Shown here one piece after another: positions 27,559 through 35,984 of a stretch of DNA of 36,290 bases. The position numbers and the translations under genes are program-made. Source of the stretch: Methylococcaceae bacterium (GTDB taxonomy: Bacteria > Pseudomonadota > Gammaproteobacteria > Methylococcales > Methylomonadaceae); contig CANNKG010000034.1 in NCBI GenBank assembly GCA_947505105.1, forward strand, positions 1 to 36,290, read 5' to 3'. The notes under the pieces were generated by a model, which saw only the letters and a program-made list of their open reading frames with translations, did no database searches and had not been told where the DNA came from. Position 1 is the first letter of the stretch; each line of letters opens with the position of its first letter.

Positions 27559-29292
27559 TCAGTGTTGCTCTTTTTTAACGAGTAAAATCGGCATGCTTTC
27601 TTCTTGATCTGGCGCTATCCCCATAATACGCAACGCACCGGTCATAACCTTTGAAAACGCTGGAGCGGCTACGAGGCCACCGTAATATTTTCCGGCATTC
27701 GGCTCATCTACCATGACCGCAATTACCAGACGAGGATTACTAGCGGGTGCCATCCCGACAAATAAACCCAAATATTTATCATCGGTATAACCTCCTGCAG
27801 CACTTAATTTTTTTACGGTTCCGGTCTTACCTGCCACTCGATAACCATCGACACGTGCTTGAAAGGCTGTACCATCTCGATTCACGACAGTTTCAAGCAT
27901 ATCTCTAACTTGTACCGCAGTTTTCGCTGAAAAAACCCGTTGAGCGCGATCATCGACTTCACGCTTTAATAAGGTTACCGAATGCAATAAACCATCATCA
28001 GCAAACGCTGTATAAGCTCTTGCCAATTGCAAAATGGAGCAACTCACTCCATAACCAAAAGACACAACCGCCTGATCAAAAGCATGCCAATGGCGATAAT
28101 TGGTTAGACTTCCGCGTGCTTCACCCGGAAAACCCAATTCGGGAGCAACGCCAAACCCAAGTTTATGGTAAACCTCCCAAAAATATTTAGGTGGCATCTG
28201 TAACGCGATTTTACTCGCGGCAACGTTGCTGGATTTTTTAAGGGTTTCAGTCAAGGTTAGCGTACCGTAGTTATGAACGTCTTTAACCATGTGCCGCCCG
28301 ATTGCAAACGAACCGTGCGTCTCGATTTCAATGTTGGGATCGACATAGTTACCGTCTAATGCCGCAGCAACTACGAAAGGTTTAACGGTTGAACCCGGCT
28401 CAAACACATCAGTGATGGCTTGATTCTTAAAAATCGTTCCCGGAGGGTGTTTACGGGTATTAGGATTAAATGAGGGCTGATTGGCCGCCGCGAGAATTTC
28501 GCCAGTTTTGGCGTCGAGTACCACCATCGTGACCGCTTTAGCATTATTGTCTAATAACGCATTTTGTAATTCTCTGAATGCCAGATATTGAATGCGTTGA
28601 TCGATACTTAATTGGAGATCGCGTCCATCTTCAGGTTCTTTGACGTTTTCGACTTCCGCAATAACCCTCCGAATCCCATCACGAATAACCCGTTGCTTAC
28701 CCGGACGTTCTTTCAACGCTTCTTCAAAGCCTAATTCGAGCCCTTCCTGGCCGATATCGTCAACATTGGTAAAACCCACTAAATGCGCAGATATTGCCCC
28801 CGCCGGGTAATACCGTTTAAATTCCCGCTCGAAATATATGCCGGGCACATCCAAATTTTTGACCTGCTCAGCTAAATCCGGATTAATTCTACGAATAATA
28901 TAAGCAAAACGTCGTTTTGAGGTTGGATCTTGCAATTGCGCCAATTTACCTGCTGGTAAATCCAGAATTTGCTCAACCCGCTTTAATTGTTGGGGTTCGG
29001 CATCTTTTAATTCTTGGGGATTCGTCCAAATTGATTGCACCGGAGAGCTGACAGCCAACGGTTCACCATTACGGTCAACAATCTTGCCACGATAGGCTGA
29101 AACAGACAGTTCATCGACATGCTGCATCACAGCCTTAGCTTGCAAAAACTCTCGATCTAAAACCTGCAAATAAATACTCCGAAAGACCAGTAATACCATA
29201 CCGCAGAGCAGTCCGTACAATAGAATGTTACGACGCTTCTCGAGATCGACCGGTTCTCGCTTGGCTGATTTATTTAGCGAATAGTTATACAT
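27559..29292 (-). CDS. ftsI: septal transpeptidase FtsI (PBP3)
   Basis: Class B penicillin-binding protein that cross-links septal peptidoglycan with FtsW. 577 residues (E. coli 588). One N-terminal membrane helix (about residues 22-45), a pedestal domain with RGKIVDRNGEPLA, then the transpeptidase domain with all three catalytic motifs: STVK (in EPGSTVKPF, the nucleophile serine), SSN (in LKKSSNVAASK), and KTGT (in VAGKTGTVKK). The ATG overlaps the ftsL stop by one base. Nothing seems truncated. Confidence 0.98.
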   Translation of the reverse strand: MYNYSLNKSAKREPVDLEKRRNILLYGLLCGMVLLVFRSIYLQVLDREFLQAKAVMQHVDELSVSAYRGKIVDRNGEPLAVSSPVQSIWTNPQELKDAEPQQLKRVEQILDLPAGKLAQLQDPTSKRRFAYIIRRINPDLAEQVKNLDVPGIYFEREFKRYYPAGAISAHLVGFTNVDDIGQEGLELGFEEALKERPGKQRVIRDGIRRVIAEVENVKEPEDGRDLQLSIDQRIQYLAFRELQNALLDNNAKAVTMVVLDAKTGEILAAANQPSFNPNTRKHPPGTIFKNQAITDVFEPGSTVKPFVVAAALDGNYVDPNIEIETHGSFAIGRHMVKDVHNYGTLTLTETLKKSSNVAASKIALQMPPKYFWEVYHKLGFGVAPELGFPGEARGSLTNYRHWHAFDQAVVSFGYGVSCSILQLARAYTAFADDGLLHSVTLLKREVDDRAQRVFSAKTAVQVRDMLETVVNRDGTAFQARVDGYRVAGKTGTVKKLSAAGGYTDDKYLGLFVGMAPASNPRLVIAVMVDEPNAGKYYGGLVAAPAFSKVMTGALRIMGIAPDQEESMPILLVKKEQH

Positions 29293-29564
29293 TAGGGTTT
29301 CAGATAAATAATACTTTCACGTAAAGGCAATACTAATTTCAATTGTTTATTAGCAAACTGCTCAATACGATTTTGTTCGGTTAGCGTCGTAAGTTCCAAT
29401 TGTAACTGTCCCCACTCCACCTCATAGGCATCCAGATCACGTTCTTTTTTCTGTAATTCAATAAATAAAAGCCGCGTTTCATACTTGTAATAGATGACAA
29501 AGAGCGCACTGATCAGCAACATCACAAGTAAGAAGCCCAAACTAATATTTCTAAGTAGAATCAC
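29292..29564 (-). CDS. ftsL: cell division protein FtsL
   Basis: Small bitopic protein of the FtsQLB complex that activates FtsWI. 90 residues: a short cytoplasmic end, a membrane helix (about 7-25), then a coiled-coil region (ELQKKERDLDAYEVEWGQLQLEL). E. coli FtsL is 121 residues, mainly because of a longer cytoplasmic tail. The start is GTG at 29564, overlapping the rsmH stop (GTGA). Identity rests on position plus the typical helix and coiled-coil layout. Confidence 0.9.
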   Translation of the reverse strand: MILLRNISLGFLLVMLLISALFVIYYKYETRLLFIELQKKERDLDAYEVEWGQLQLELTTLTEQNRIEQFANKQLKLVLPLRESIIYLKP

Positions 29565-30523
29565 TGTATTTTCTCTGCAACTCGCAATTTGGCACTGCGT
29601 GACCGTGGATTTTGTTTAATTTCATCAGCGTGGGCGTTGATCGCTTTACCTACTTTAACCAAGCAACCTTTCGCAATATCGACTTCTCGAATCGGCAACT
29701 TACCCGGATTATATTTAGCCCCCGCCTCATCTCTGATGAAACGTTTGACAATACGATCTTCCAGGGAATGAAAAGTGATAATAGCCAGACGCCCGCCTGG
29801 TTTTAATACTTCCAACGCTTGCTGTAACCCAGTTTTTAATTCTTCCAGTTCCTGATTAATTTCAATGCGTATCGCCTGAAAGGTTCGTGTCGCTGGATGT
29901 TTATGCAACTCTTTCATCGGCATGGCATCTTCAACTAACTTGACTAACTGACGCGTCGTAGTAATCGGATTGATTACTCGTTCAGTAACGATAGCTCTAG
30001 CAATGCGCCTTGCAAACCGCTCTTCACCATAGTCAAAAAGCACTTTGACCAAATGCTGTTCCGAAACTTTCGCCAGCCATTCGCGAGCAGTCATTCCCGC
30101 TTGGCAATCCATGCGCATATCAAGTGGTCCGTCTTTCAAAAAGCTAAAGCCTCGCTCAGGATCATCCAACTGCGGTGACGAGACGCCTAAGTCCATTAAG
30201 ATGCCATCCCATAATTGCTGATTTCCTGACTGTCGACTAATTTGCAGCAGATTTGAAAAACAACCATGAGTGATAGAAAATCTTGAATCTTGCATTAATT
30301 CATGAGCAATCGGCGAAATAACCGCTTCCACGTCTCGATCAATAGCCTGAAGCAGACCGTGTTCGCCCAAAGCGTTCAAAATAGCCTGACTATGACCGCC
30401 TCGACCAAAAGTACAATCCAGATAATGACCCTGTTTATTGATAGCTAACTGCTCAATCACCTCGGTTAGCATCACAGGTAAATGTGTCATAAAATATGGT
30501 TTCCCTAGCCTAGATTCAGTCAT
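29561..30523 (-). CDS. rsmH: 16S rRNA (cytosine-1402-N4)-methyltransferase
   Basis: Formerly MraW. Methylates N4 of C1402 in the ribosomal P site with S-adenosylmethionine. 320 residues. The SAM-binding part reads YLDCTFGRGGHSQAIL, followed by GILMDLGVSSPQLDDPERGFSF and GPLDMRMD; the C-terminal AIITFHSLEDRIVKRF is conserved. The ATG at 30523 is chosen because GGGAGG lies about 5 bases upstream; the Met 11 codons in (30490) aligns better with the E. coli N terminus but has no ribosome site. The gene follows mraZ by 9 bases. Confidence 0.97.
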   Translation of the reverse strand: MTESRLGKPYFMTHLPVMLTEVIEQLAINKQGHYLDCTFGRGGHSQAILNALGEHGLLQAIDRDVEAVISPIAHELMQDSRFSITHGCFSNLLQISRQSGNQQLWDGILMDLGVSSPQLDDPERGFSFLKDGPLDMRMDCQAGMTAREWLAKVSEQHLVKVLFDYGEERFARRIARAIVTERVINPITTTRQLVKLVEDAMPMKELHKHPATRTFQAIRIEINQELEELKTGLQQALEVLKPGGRLAIITFHSLEDRIVKRFIRDEAGAKYNPGKLPIREVDIAKGCLVKVGKAINAHADEIKQNPRSRSAKLRVAEKIQ

Positions 30524-30532
30524 CCAACCTCC

Positions 30533-31000
30533 CTAGAAGGAAAGCGGTCCCAATTCATCCAGACCATTGCTATCCTCATCAGTAAGCCATTCATTTTCTT
30601 TGGCTTGCCAAGCCAGCTCATTCCATAGCTCAAATTTATTTAACTGACCGATCAAAATTAGCTTCTTATCCATATTTGCAAATCCGCGTAATTTTTCGGG
30701 CAACAACAAACGACCTTGATTATCCATTTCACATTCAGTGGCATTGCCAATCAAAAACCGGCGTAGCTTTCCAGCCATTTTATTTAAGGTAGGCAATTTG
30801 ATGATGGTTTGTTCAAGCTTTTCCCATTCTGCCAAAGGATAAAGCCACAAGCAGCCAGATTCACCAACACAATGCTCATTGACTGCAACGGTTACCACTA
30901 ACTGGCTGTCATAACACTCTTGCAATTCCTCTCGATAACGAGTCGGAATAGCTAAGCGTCCTTTGGCATCCAAATTTATTGAACTTATTCCACGAAACAA
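30533..31000 (-). CDS. mraZ: transcriptional regulator MraZ
   Basis: First gene of the dcw operon. MraZ is an AbrB-like DNA-binding protein that forms a ring and, in E. coli, represses the operon. 155 residues with two repeated swapped-hairpin domains, each with its DxxGR motif: NLDAKGRLAIPTRYREEL near residue 10 and MDNQGRLLLPEKLRGFA near residue 90. The start is TTG at 31000 with AAGG about 8 bases upstream. A near-consensus promoter and TGG-box repeats lie just before it. Confidence 0.96.
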   Translation of the reverse strand: MFRGISSINLDAKGRLAIPTRYREELQECYDSQLVVTVAVNEHCVGESGCLWLYPLAEWEKLEQTIIKLPTLNKMAGKLRRFLIGNATECEMDNQGRLLLPEKLRGFANMDKKLILIGQLNKFELWNELAWQAKENEWLTDEDSNGLDELGPLSF

Positions 31001-31020
31001 AATCGAACCTTACAATCACG

Positions 31021-31052
31021 CCAAAAAATCCATTTTTATCCACTTTTCACCA
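31021..31052 (-). promoter_or_regulatory. candidate MraZ operator, repeated TGG boxes
   Basis: On the minus strand TGGTG, TGGAT, TGGAT and TGGCG follow each other with spacings of 10, 10 and 9 bases, separated by A/T-rich spacers. E. coli MraZ is known to bind TGGGN boxes repeated with 10-base periodicity upstream of mraZ. The repeats begin near the predicted transcription start and end about 20 bases before the mraZ start codon. Confidence 0.6.
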
Positions 31053-31061
31053 CATTGTTTC

Positions 31062-31090
31062 ACTATAAATTTCAAATCAAACTTAGTCAA
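31062..31090 (-). promoter_or_regulatory. promoter of the dcw operon (mraZ)
   Basis: On the minus strand TTGACT (31085-31090) and TATAGT (31062-31067) are exactly 17 bases apart, close to the sigma-70 consensus. Transcription should start near 31055, within the TGG-box array. Confidence 0.75.
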
Positions 31091-31225
31091 TAGGCATAGC
31101 CACTAAAACTTTATTTATTGCAAAATCTCTTGTTGAAAACTTGGAAACTTATTAAAAATCAGATCTTAATGGAATCAAAAATTGACATGATTTCATTAGT
31201 TTATGGCGAGATAGTGGGAATAAAG

Positions 31226-31249
31226 TTTAAGTTAATTTTGTAACTTAAA
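31226..31249. repeat. AT-rich inverted repeat between rnpB and mraZ
   Basis: TTTAAGTTA (31226-31234) and TAACTTAAA (31241-31249) form a 9-bp perfect palindrome around 6 bases. It could be a regulator site or a weak hairpin upstream of the mraZ promoter. The rest of 31091-31308 shows no gene. Confidence 0.35.
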
Positions 31250-31308
31250 TTTAAGAGATCCAGTACGAAAAAGAAGATTTCGTAACAATTTGATTGAAGT
31301 TCTTGCCG

Positions 31309-31329
31309 AAAAAAAACTTACATAACAAG
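31309..31329 (-). terminator. weak terminator candidate after rnpB
   Basis: On the minus strand CTTGT-TAT-GTAAG can form a 5-bp stem with two G-U pairs, followed by eight T. It lies about 10 bases beyond the rnpB 3' end. The stem is weak, but the position and T-run fit. Confidence 0.35.
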
Positions 31330-31339
31330 AACAAAATTT

Positions 31340-31696
31340 GAAGAGTCAGCCTGTAAGCCGGGTTCTGTCGTGAACAGTCATTCATCTAGGCTAACGGTCA
31401 CCCGTTAGCTCAAGCAATCTACCCAGGAGCCGCGCGGGCCACACGTATGCTCCTCTATTTGATCTTGCTCCAGGTGGGGTTTACCTTGCCACATCTGTTG
31501 CCAGATGCGCGGTGCGCTCTTACCGCACCATTTCACCCTTACCAATAAAACTTATTGGCGGTTTATTTTCTGCTGCACTTTCCGTAGACTCACGTCTCCC
31601 AGGCATTACCTGGCACCTCGCCCTATGGAGCCCGGACTTTCCTCTCTCTTAGCTTAAAATCTTAAGCTAAAACAGCGACTGCTCAGCCAACTCTTC
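31340..31696 (-). ncRNA. rnpB: RNase P RNA, type A
   Basis: Catalytic RNA that trims tRNA 5' leaders. About 357 bases. Conserved blocks in order on the minus strand: GAGGAAAGTCCGGGCTCC near the 5' end, ACGGAAAGTGCAGCAGAAA, GGTAAGGGTGAAATGGTGCG, and near the 3' end AGATGAATGACTG and ACGACAGAACCCGGCTTA, all very close to E. coli. The two ends pair (GAAGAGT with ACTCTTC, extended by further pairs) as helix P1, which fixes the ends. A perfect helix TTAGCTTAA / TTAAGCTAA is the expected P3. Confidence 0.96.
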
Positions 31697-31703
31697 GGGA
31701 TTC

Positions 31704-31709
31704 ATTATA
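31704..31709 (-). promoter_or_regulatory. -10 element of rnpB
   Basis: A consensus TATAAT on the minus strand ends 7 bases before the first base of helix P1. No good -35 hexamer is seen at the right spacing. Confidence 0.6.
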
Positions 31710-32028
31710 CCGGCAAATTCATCTTCAGTTATTTATTAATTAATAAGTAAACTTGTAGATAATTGCTTGCCTCGTGACATACTCCTGATACAAATGAATT
31801 TTTAACGCCCCTTATAAAAAATATCAATCACCAAGGCGGAGTTTGTTAAACACATAATTTTAATATTGCTTACAATAACTACCTCAGACAACTCCATTGA
31901 CCGATGCATGGCATGGTTTCAAACCGAGACACCTAATCCCTCTTTAAGGCAAGACCTGGAAAGACTGATCAAATCCTTCCAACAATGCCTGAAGAGTTAT
32001 AGTTTAAAAAATCAAATAATTATTAACT
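31710..32028. other. divergent intergenic region between rnpB and the Hsp70-family gene
   Basis: Contains the rnpB promoter side and must include the promoter of the large Hsp70-family gene. CCCCTTAT near 31810 faintly recalls a heat-shock -10 but lacks a matching -35. An out-of-frame ORF runs through 31866-32105 and overlaps the chaperone gene; it is not called. Confidence 0.3.
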
Positions 32029-34809
32029 GTGAAAAACGCTTCTTCTCATTACTTTGTCGGCATCGATTTAGGAACCACTCATACCGTGGTTGCCTATGTA
32101 CATAAAGATCACTCTCCTCAGGACATCAAAATATTCGACATCGAGCAATTAGTCGCTCCCGGAGAAGTCGCAGCCAAACAACTTTTACCTTCGGTGCGTT
32201 ATCACCCAGCACCTTCCGAACTCTCAGCATCCGATATAGTTTTCACCTCTAACGATGACAGTGCAATTATCGGTGAGGCCGCGCGCGTTTTAGGCGCCAA
32301 AACCCAGGGCCGTCTGGTCACTAGCGCCAAGAGCTGGCTATCACACCCCTCCGTTGATGCCCAAGCCGACATTTTGCCCTGGGGAAGTCATGAAGACATC
32401 ACCAAAGTATCGCCATTAGACGCAAGCGCCAGCTATTTAAACCATATCAAAATCGTCTGGGGCCACCGTTTTCCGGATGCGCCTTTAGAGCAGCAAGAAT
32501 TGGTGATTACCGTACCCGCGTCTTTTGACGAGGCTGCTCGCTCATTAACACTTGCCGCCGCTAAAATTGCAGGCCTCTCCAATGTCCGCTTACTTGAAGA
32601 GCCGCAGGCCGTTTGCTACGATTGGTTGCGCTGCAACCATGACCAAATTAAACACCTTTTAAAAGAAGTACACCTACTTTTAGTTTGTGATGTCGGCGGC
32701 GGAACGACCGATTTGACCTTAATCAAAGTAGAACCGAGCGCTCACGAACCAAAATTAACGCGTATCGGCGTCGGCGACCACCTCATGCTGGGCGGAGACA
32801 ATATCGACCTAGCGTTGGCACACTTAGTCGAAAGCCGCTTGAAGATCGACCAGAAACGTCTTTCGGCAGCCGAGCTAACTTACCTGATCGAACAATGCCG
32901 CGTCGTCAAAGAACAGTTGTTAAGCGACAATGCCCCTGAACAAGCCAGAGTCACTTTACTTGGCGGAGGATCCAAACTCATCGGCAGCTCACGTTCGGCC
33001 ATACTGACGCGCGAAGAGGTCAAACATCTTAGCCTCGATGGCTTCTTTCCACTGTCTAATTTAGATGAAATCCCTGACCGGAAACGCAGCGGCGTGGTCG
33101 AGTTTGGCTTGCCTTACGCAGCTGAACCTGCAATAAGCAAACACATCGCCGGCTTTTTAAAACTGCATCAACATGTCGCCCACGAAGCTTTAAATGGTTT
33201 AGGAAAAGTTCCGGACGCCTTATTACTCAATGGCGGCGTTTTCAGAAGTCAACCGATCACGCAACGCCTGATTGAGATCTTAACGACCTGGAAACAAACA
33301 GAAGCCGCAGACATTTCAGCTGCCTCATTAACCGTCTTGGAGAATCAGCACCCTGAGTTATCAGTCGCCTTAGGCGCCGTCAGTTATGCACTCGCCAGAC
33401 GCGATAAAAAGCTTCGAATTGGCGGCGGCGCCGCACGTAGCTATTTCCTCCTCGTTGAAACCGATTTAGCTCAAACTCAGCAGCAAGCAGTATGCATATT
33501 ACCCAGAGGCACAGAAGAAGGCGACGAAATAGTGCTCAAAGGTCAACAATTTGTCTTACGCTTAGGTTTACCGGTACGTTTTCACCTCGTTGCCAATTCG
33601 GGAGATCAAACTTACCAACCAGGTGAATTAGTCACCGTCGATGACGAATTATTTCATTCACTGCCGCCACTGGCGGTTGCCTTTAACCCGCAGGACAACC
33701 AAACAGCTCAGCAAGTTATTGTCGAACTCGCCGTCACCCAAACCGAAGTCGGGACACTGAAGCTCGAATGCGTAGCCGCTGCCGATCATCAGCAACGCTG
33801 GAATGTAGAGTTTCAGATTCGCAAAAATTCCGCCAACGTGATGATCAATTCCGAATTACCCAAACAATTCGATAGCGCCGCTGAAAAAATTCAACGCGTG
33901 TTTGGCTCCAAATCCAAAGAAGTGGATCCATCAGCCGTTAAAAACTTACGAGCTGAACTCGAAAGAAATTTAGGCATGTCGAGAACCGAATGGCCGATTC
34001 ATGTGTTGCGAGCGCTCAGCAGCGTATTGCTGGAAGGGACGAAATTTCGACGTCGCACGGAGCATCATGAACGTGTCTGGCTAAGTCTGATGGGGTTTTG
34101 CTTAAGACCGGGACTCGGTTATCCGCTGGACGATTGGCGAATTGAACAACTCTGGAAACTTTACCCCCAAGGCATTCAATATCTCAATGAAACTCAGAAC
34201 TGGACCGAATGGTGGACACTCTGGCGCCGCGTTGCGGGCGGCTTGAGCGCTACCGCGCAACAACAACTGTTTAACGATTTAAGTAAATTTATTAATCCCG
34301 CCTCAGCCAGACAACCGGCCGTGATGAAACAGCTCAAGACCCATAGTTATGACGAAATGGTGCGCGTGGTCGCGGTGCTGGAACATCTACCAATCAGCGA
34401 TAAAATTCAATCGGTGAACTGGCTGCTGCAACGCTTACAAAAATCGAATGAATCGATTCAAACCTGGTGGGCCGTTGGCCGAATTGCGGCACGCGTTCCT
34501 GCCTACGGCAGTAGCCACAATACCATCCCTGTTACCATCGTTACCGATTGGCTCACGCAACTCTTGGCACTTGACTGGAAAAAAATACCTCAAGCAGGAT
34601 TTGCAACGACCCTGATGGCACGGATGAGCAATGACAGAACCCGCGACATTGATTCCGAGTTACGCGAAAAAATTATCCAGAAATTAAAGTTCAGCAAAGC
34701 CCCACTTGCCTGGATAGAAATGATCGAAGCCTACCGAGACCTTGATGAAACAGCTGAAAAACAAATGCTTGGCGAAACCTTGCCCCCTGGGCTTCGTTTA
34801 ATCGTTTAA
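32029..34809 (+). CDS. large Hsp70-family protein with long C-terminal extension
   Basis: A 926-residue Hsp70-like protein, far longer than DnaK (about 638). The N-terminal ATPase part (about residues 1-430) has the actin-fold loops: VGIDLGTTHTVVAYVH, LLVCDVGGGTTDLTLI (near 220), MLGGDNIDLAL and LLNGGVFRSQPITQRL. A substrate-domain-like beta region may follow (about 470-620). The last ~300 residues, rich in tryptophan and leucine (for example WTEWWTLWRRVAGG), have no DnaK counterpart; they resemble the C-terminal domain of large bacterial Hsp70 homologues (I recall DUF3731). The start is GTG at 32029 with no visible ribosome site; the frame is closed by a stop four codons upstream. Substrate and partner unknown; no J-protein or GrpE is nearby. 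Confidence 0.88.
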   Translation: MKNASSHYFVGIDLGTTHTVVAYVHKDHSPQDIKIFDIEQLVAPGEVAAKQLLPSVRYHPAPSELSASDIVFTSNDDSAIIGEAARVLGAKTQGRLVTSAKSWLSHPSVDAQADILPWGSHEDITKVSPLDASASYLNHIKIVWGHRFPDAPLEQQELVITVPASFDEAARSLTLAAAKIAGLSNVRLLEEPQAVCYDWLRCNHDQIKHLLKEVHLLLVCDVGGGTTDLTLIKVEPSAHEPKLTRIGVGDHLMLGGDNIDLALAHLVESRLKIDQKRLSAAELTYLIEQCRVVKEQLLSDNAPEQARVTLLGGGSKLIGSSRSAILTREEVKHLSLDGFFPLSNLDEIPDRKRSGVVEFGLPYAAEPAISKHIAGFLKLHQHVAHEALNGLGKVPDALLLNGGVFRSQPITQRLIEILTTWKQTEAADISAASLTVLENQHPELSVALGAVSYALARRDKKLRIGGGAARSYFLLVETDLAQTQQQAVCILPRGTEEGDEIVLKGQQFVLRLGLPVRFHLVANSGDQTYQPGELVTVDDELFHSLPPLAVAFNPQDNQTAQQVIVELAVTQTEVGTLKLECVAAADHQQRWNVEFQIRKNSANVMINSELPKQFDSAAEKIQRVFGSKSKEVDPSAVKNLRAELERNLGMSRTEWPIHVLRALSSVLLEGTKFRRRTEHHERVWLSLMGFCLRPGLGYPLDDWRIEQLWKLYPQGIQYLNETQNWTEWWTLWRRVAGGLSATAQQQLFNDLSKFINPASARQPAVMKQLKTHSYDEMVRVVAVLEHLPISDKIQSVNWLLQRLQKSNESIQTWWAVGRIAARVPAYGSSHNTIPVTIVTDWLTQLLALDWKKIPQAGFATTLMARMSNDRTRDIDSELREKIIQKLKFSKAPLAWIEMIEAYRDLDETAEKQMLGETLPPGLRLIV

Positions 34810-34817
34810 TCGTTTAC

Positions 34818-34860
34818 CTGGGGATTCGATGGACCTTTCAATCGGCCATCAAATCTCCAG
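34818..34860. terminator. 15-bp hairpin between the Hsp70-family gene and greB
   Basis: CTGGGGATTCGATGG (34818-34832) pairs with CCATCAAATCTCCAG (34846-34860) with one mismatch and one G-U, around a 13-base loop. It lies between converging genes. No T-run follows on either strand, so it may act by blocking or protecting mRNA ends rather than as a standard terminator. Confidence 0.6.
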
Positions 34861-34876
34861 CGATCCATCAGAACAA

Positions 34877-35380
34877 TCAAGCTCCGGCCTCATAATCGAT
34901 ATCCATCACGGTATAGCGGCTTTCCATCAATTCGTTCTTAATCAGAACTTCATCGTCAAACGTCTTTTTAAGCAATGCTCTTGCTAAAGGCGAATCAATA
35001 CTGATGTAATTTCGACTCGGATCCAGTTCATCCGGACCGACAATACGATAGATCACCGTCTCACCTTCACCGTTTTCAAGGGTCACATAAGCCCCAAAAT
35101 AAATCCGCTCATCATCACCGGGCTTTTCGCGCACAATCGTCAGTGATGGCAAACGTTTTTGAAGATAATGGATTCGGCTATCGATTCCCCGTAATTCTTT
35201 TTTCCGATAGATGTATTCGGCATTTTCGGACCGATCACCTTCTGCAGCGGCCGCACTCAGCGCCGCCGTCACAATCGCTCGTTTCGCCCACAATTCTTTA
35301 AGTTCCTGTTCTAAAGTTTGATAACCCTGCCATGTTATATAAGGCGACGACTTCGGACGTGGAGGTTTCCATCTACTCAT
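34877..35380 (-). CDS. greB: transcription elongation factor GreB
   Basis: Rescues backtracked RNA polymerase by stimulating transcript cleavage. 167 residues from MSRWKPPRPKSSPYIT (E. coli GreB 158). The N-terminal coiled coil carries the acidic tip: AAAEGDRSENAEYIYRK contains the catalytic Asp and Glu of Gre factors. The C-terminal FKBP-like domain begins at IYFGAYVTLENG. YITWQGYQTL and RIHYLQKRL favour GreB over GreA. The ATG at 35380 is chosen; a longer frame to 35503 runs into the divergent slyD-like gene and is unsupported. Confidence 0.95.
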   Translation of the reverse strand: MSRWKPPRPKSSPYITWQGYQTLEQELKELWAKRAIVTAALSAAAAEGDRSENAEYIYRKKELRGIDSRIHYLQKRLPSLTIVREKPGDDERIYFGAYVTLENGEGETVIYRIVGPDELDPSRNYISIDSPLARALLKKTFDDEVLIKNELMESRYTVMDIDYEAGA

Positions 35381-35467
35381 TTTATACACACTACTCGCTA
35401 AAATTTTCCAAAAAGTTGGATAAAGATTTATCATATCCGCCCTGATTCCAATTTTTAAAGGTTTTTT

Positions 35468-35947
35468 ATGCAAATTGCAAATGATAAGGCTGTATCGTTT
35501 CACTACACATTAACCAATTCCGTCGGTCAGATTCTGGACAGTTCCGTCGATAGCGATGCGCTGGTTTATTTGCACGGTTATGACAATATCATTCCAGGGC
35601 TCGAGTCAGCTTTAGACGGCAAGAGCATCGGCGATAAATTTAATGTGACCATCGCCCCTGAAGATGCCTATGGCGAACACCATGACGACATGATTCAAGT
35701 GGTTGATCAAGAAATGTTCCAAGGTATCGAACCTCTGGAAATTGGCATGCAGTTTCATGCCGACGTCAGTCACGGCCCAGGCATCGTTACTATTGTCGCC
35801 ATCGACGGCGATAAAATTACCATCGACGGCAATCACCCACTTGCTGGCGAAACCTTGAATTTTGCCGTTGAGATTACCGACATAAGAGAAGCAACTGACG
35901 AGGAATTGGCTCACGGCCATATCCATGGCGCTGGTTGCGAACATTAA
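35468..35947 (+). CDS. slyD: SlyD-like FKBP-type peptidyl-prolyl isomerase
   Basis: Cytosolic prolyl isomerase and chaperone of the SlyD/SlpA class. 159 residues. The FKBP part has VSFHYTLTNSVGQILDSS and YLHGYDNIIPGLESALDG at the N terminus, with an inserted-flap domain (about residues 70-120, including PEDAYGEH). The tail has a short metal-binding-like cluster HGHIHGAGCEH, which favours SlyD, though it is much shorter than the histidine-rich tail of E. coli SlyD. AAAGG lies 6 bases before the ATG. It is divergent from greB over 87 bases. Confidence 0.9.
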   Translation: MQIANDKAVSFHYTLTNSVGQILDSSVDSDALVYLHGYDNIIPGLESALDGKSIGDKFNVTIAPEDAYGEHHDDMIQVVDQEMFQGIEPLEIGMQFHADVSHGPGIVTIVAIDGDKITIDGNHPLAGETLNFAVEITDIREATDEELAHGHIHGAGCEH

Positions 35948-35984
35948 GAAAACGCAAATATTCCACTTAAAACAAATCCAGACT

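Noticed and set aside
31801-31825. Possible heat-shock (sigma-32) -10 motif CCCCTTAT.
   Set aside because: No matching CTTGAAA-like -35 element at 13-17 bases upstream.
31866-32105. 79-codon ORF ahead of the large Hsp70-family gene, overlapping it by 77 bases in another frame.
   Set aside because: TTG start without a ribosome site; the overlapping part is the shadow of the well-supported chaperone N terminus. The first 50 codons look mildly protein-like, but the evidence is too weak.
35381-35503. N-terminal extension of greB into the slyD-like gene.
   Set aside because: It overlaps the divergent gene and its residues do not fit GreB, which begins MSRWKPPRPK.
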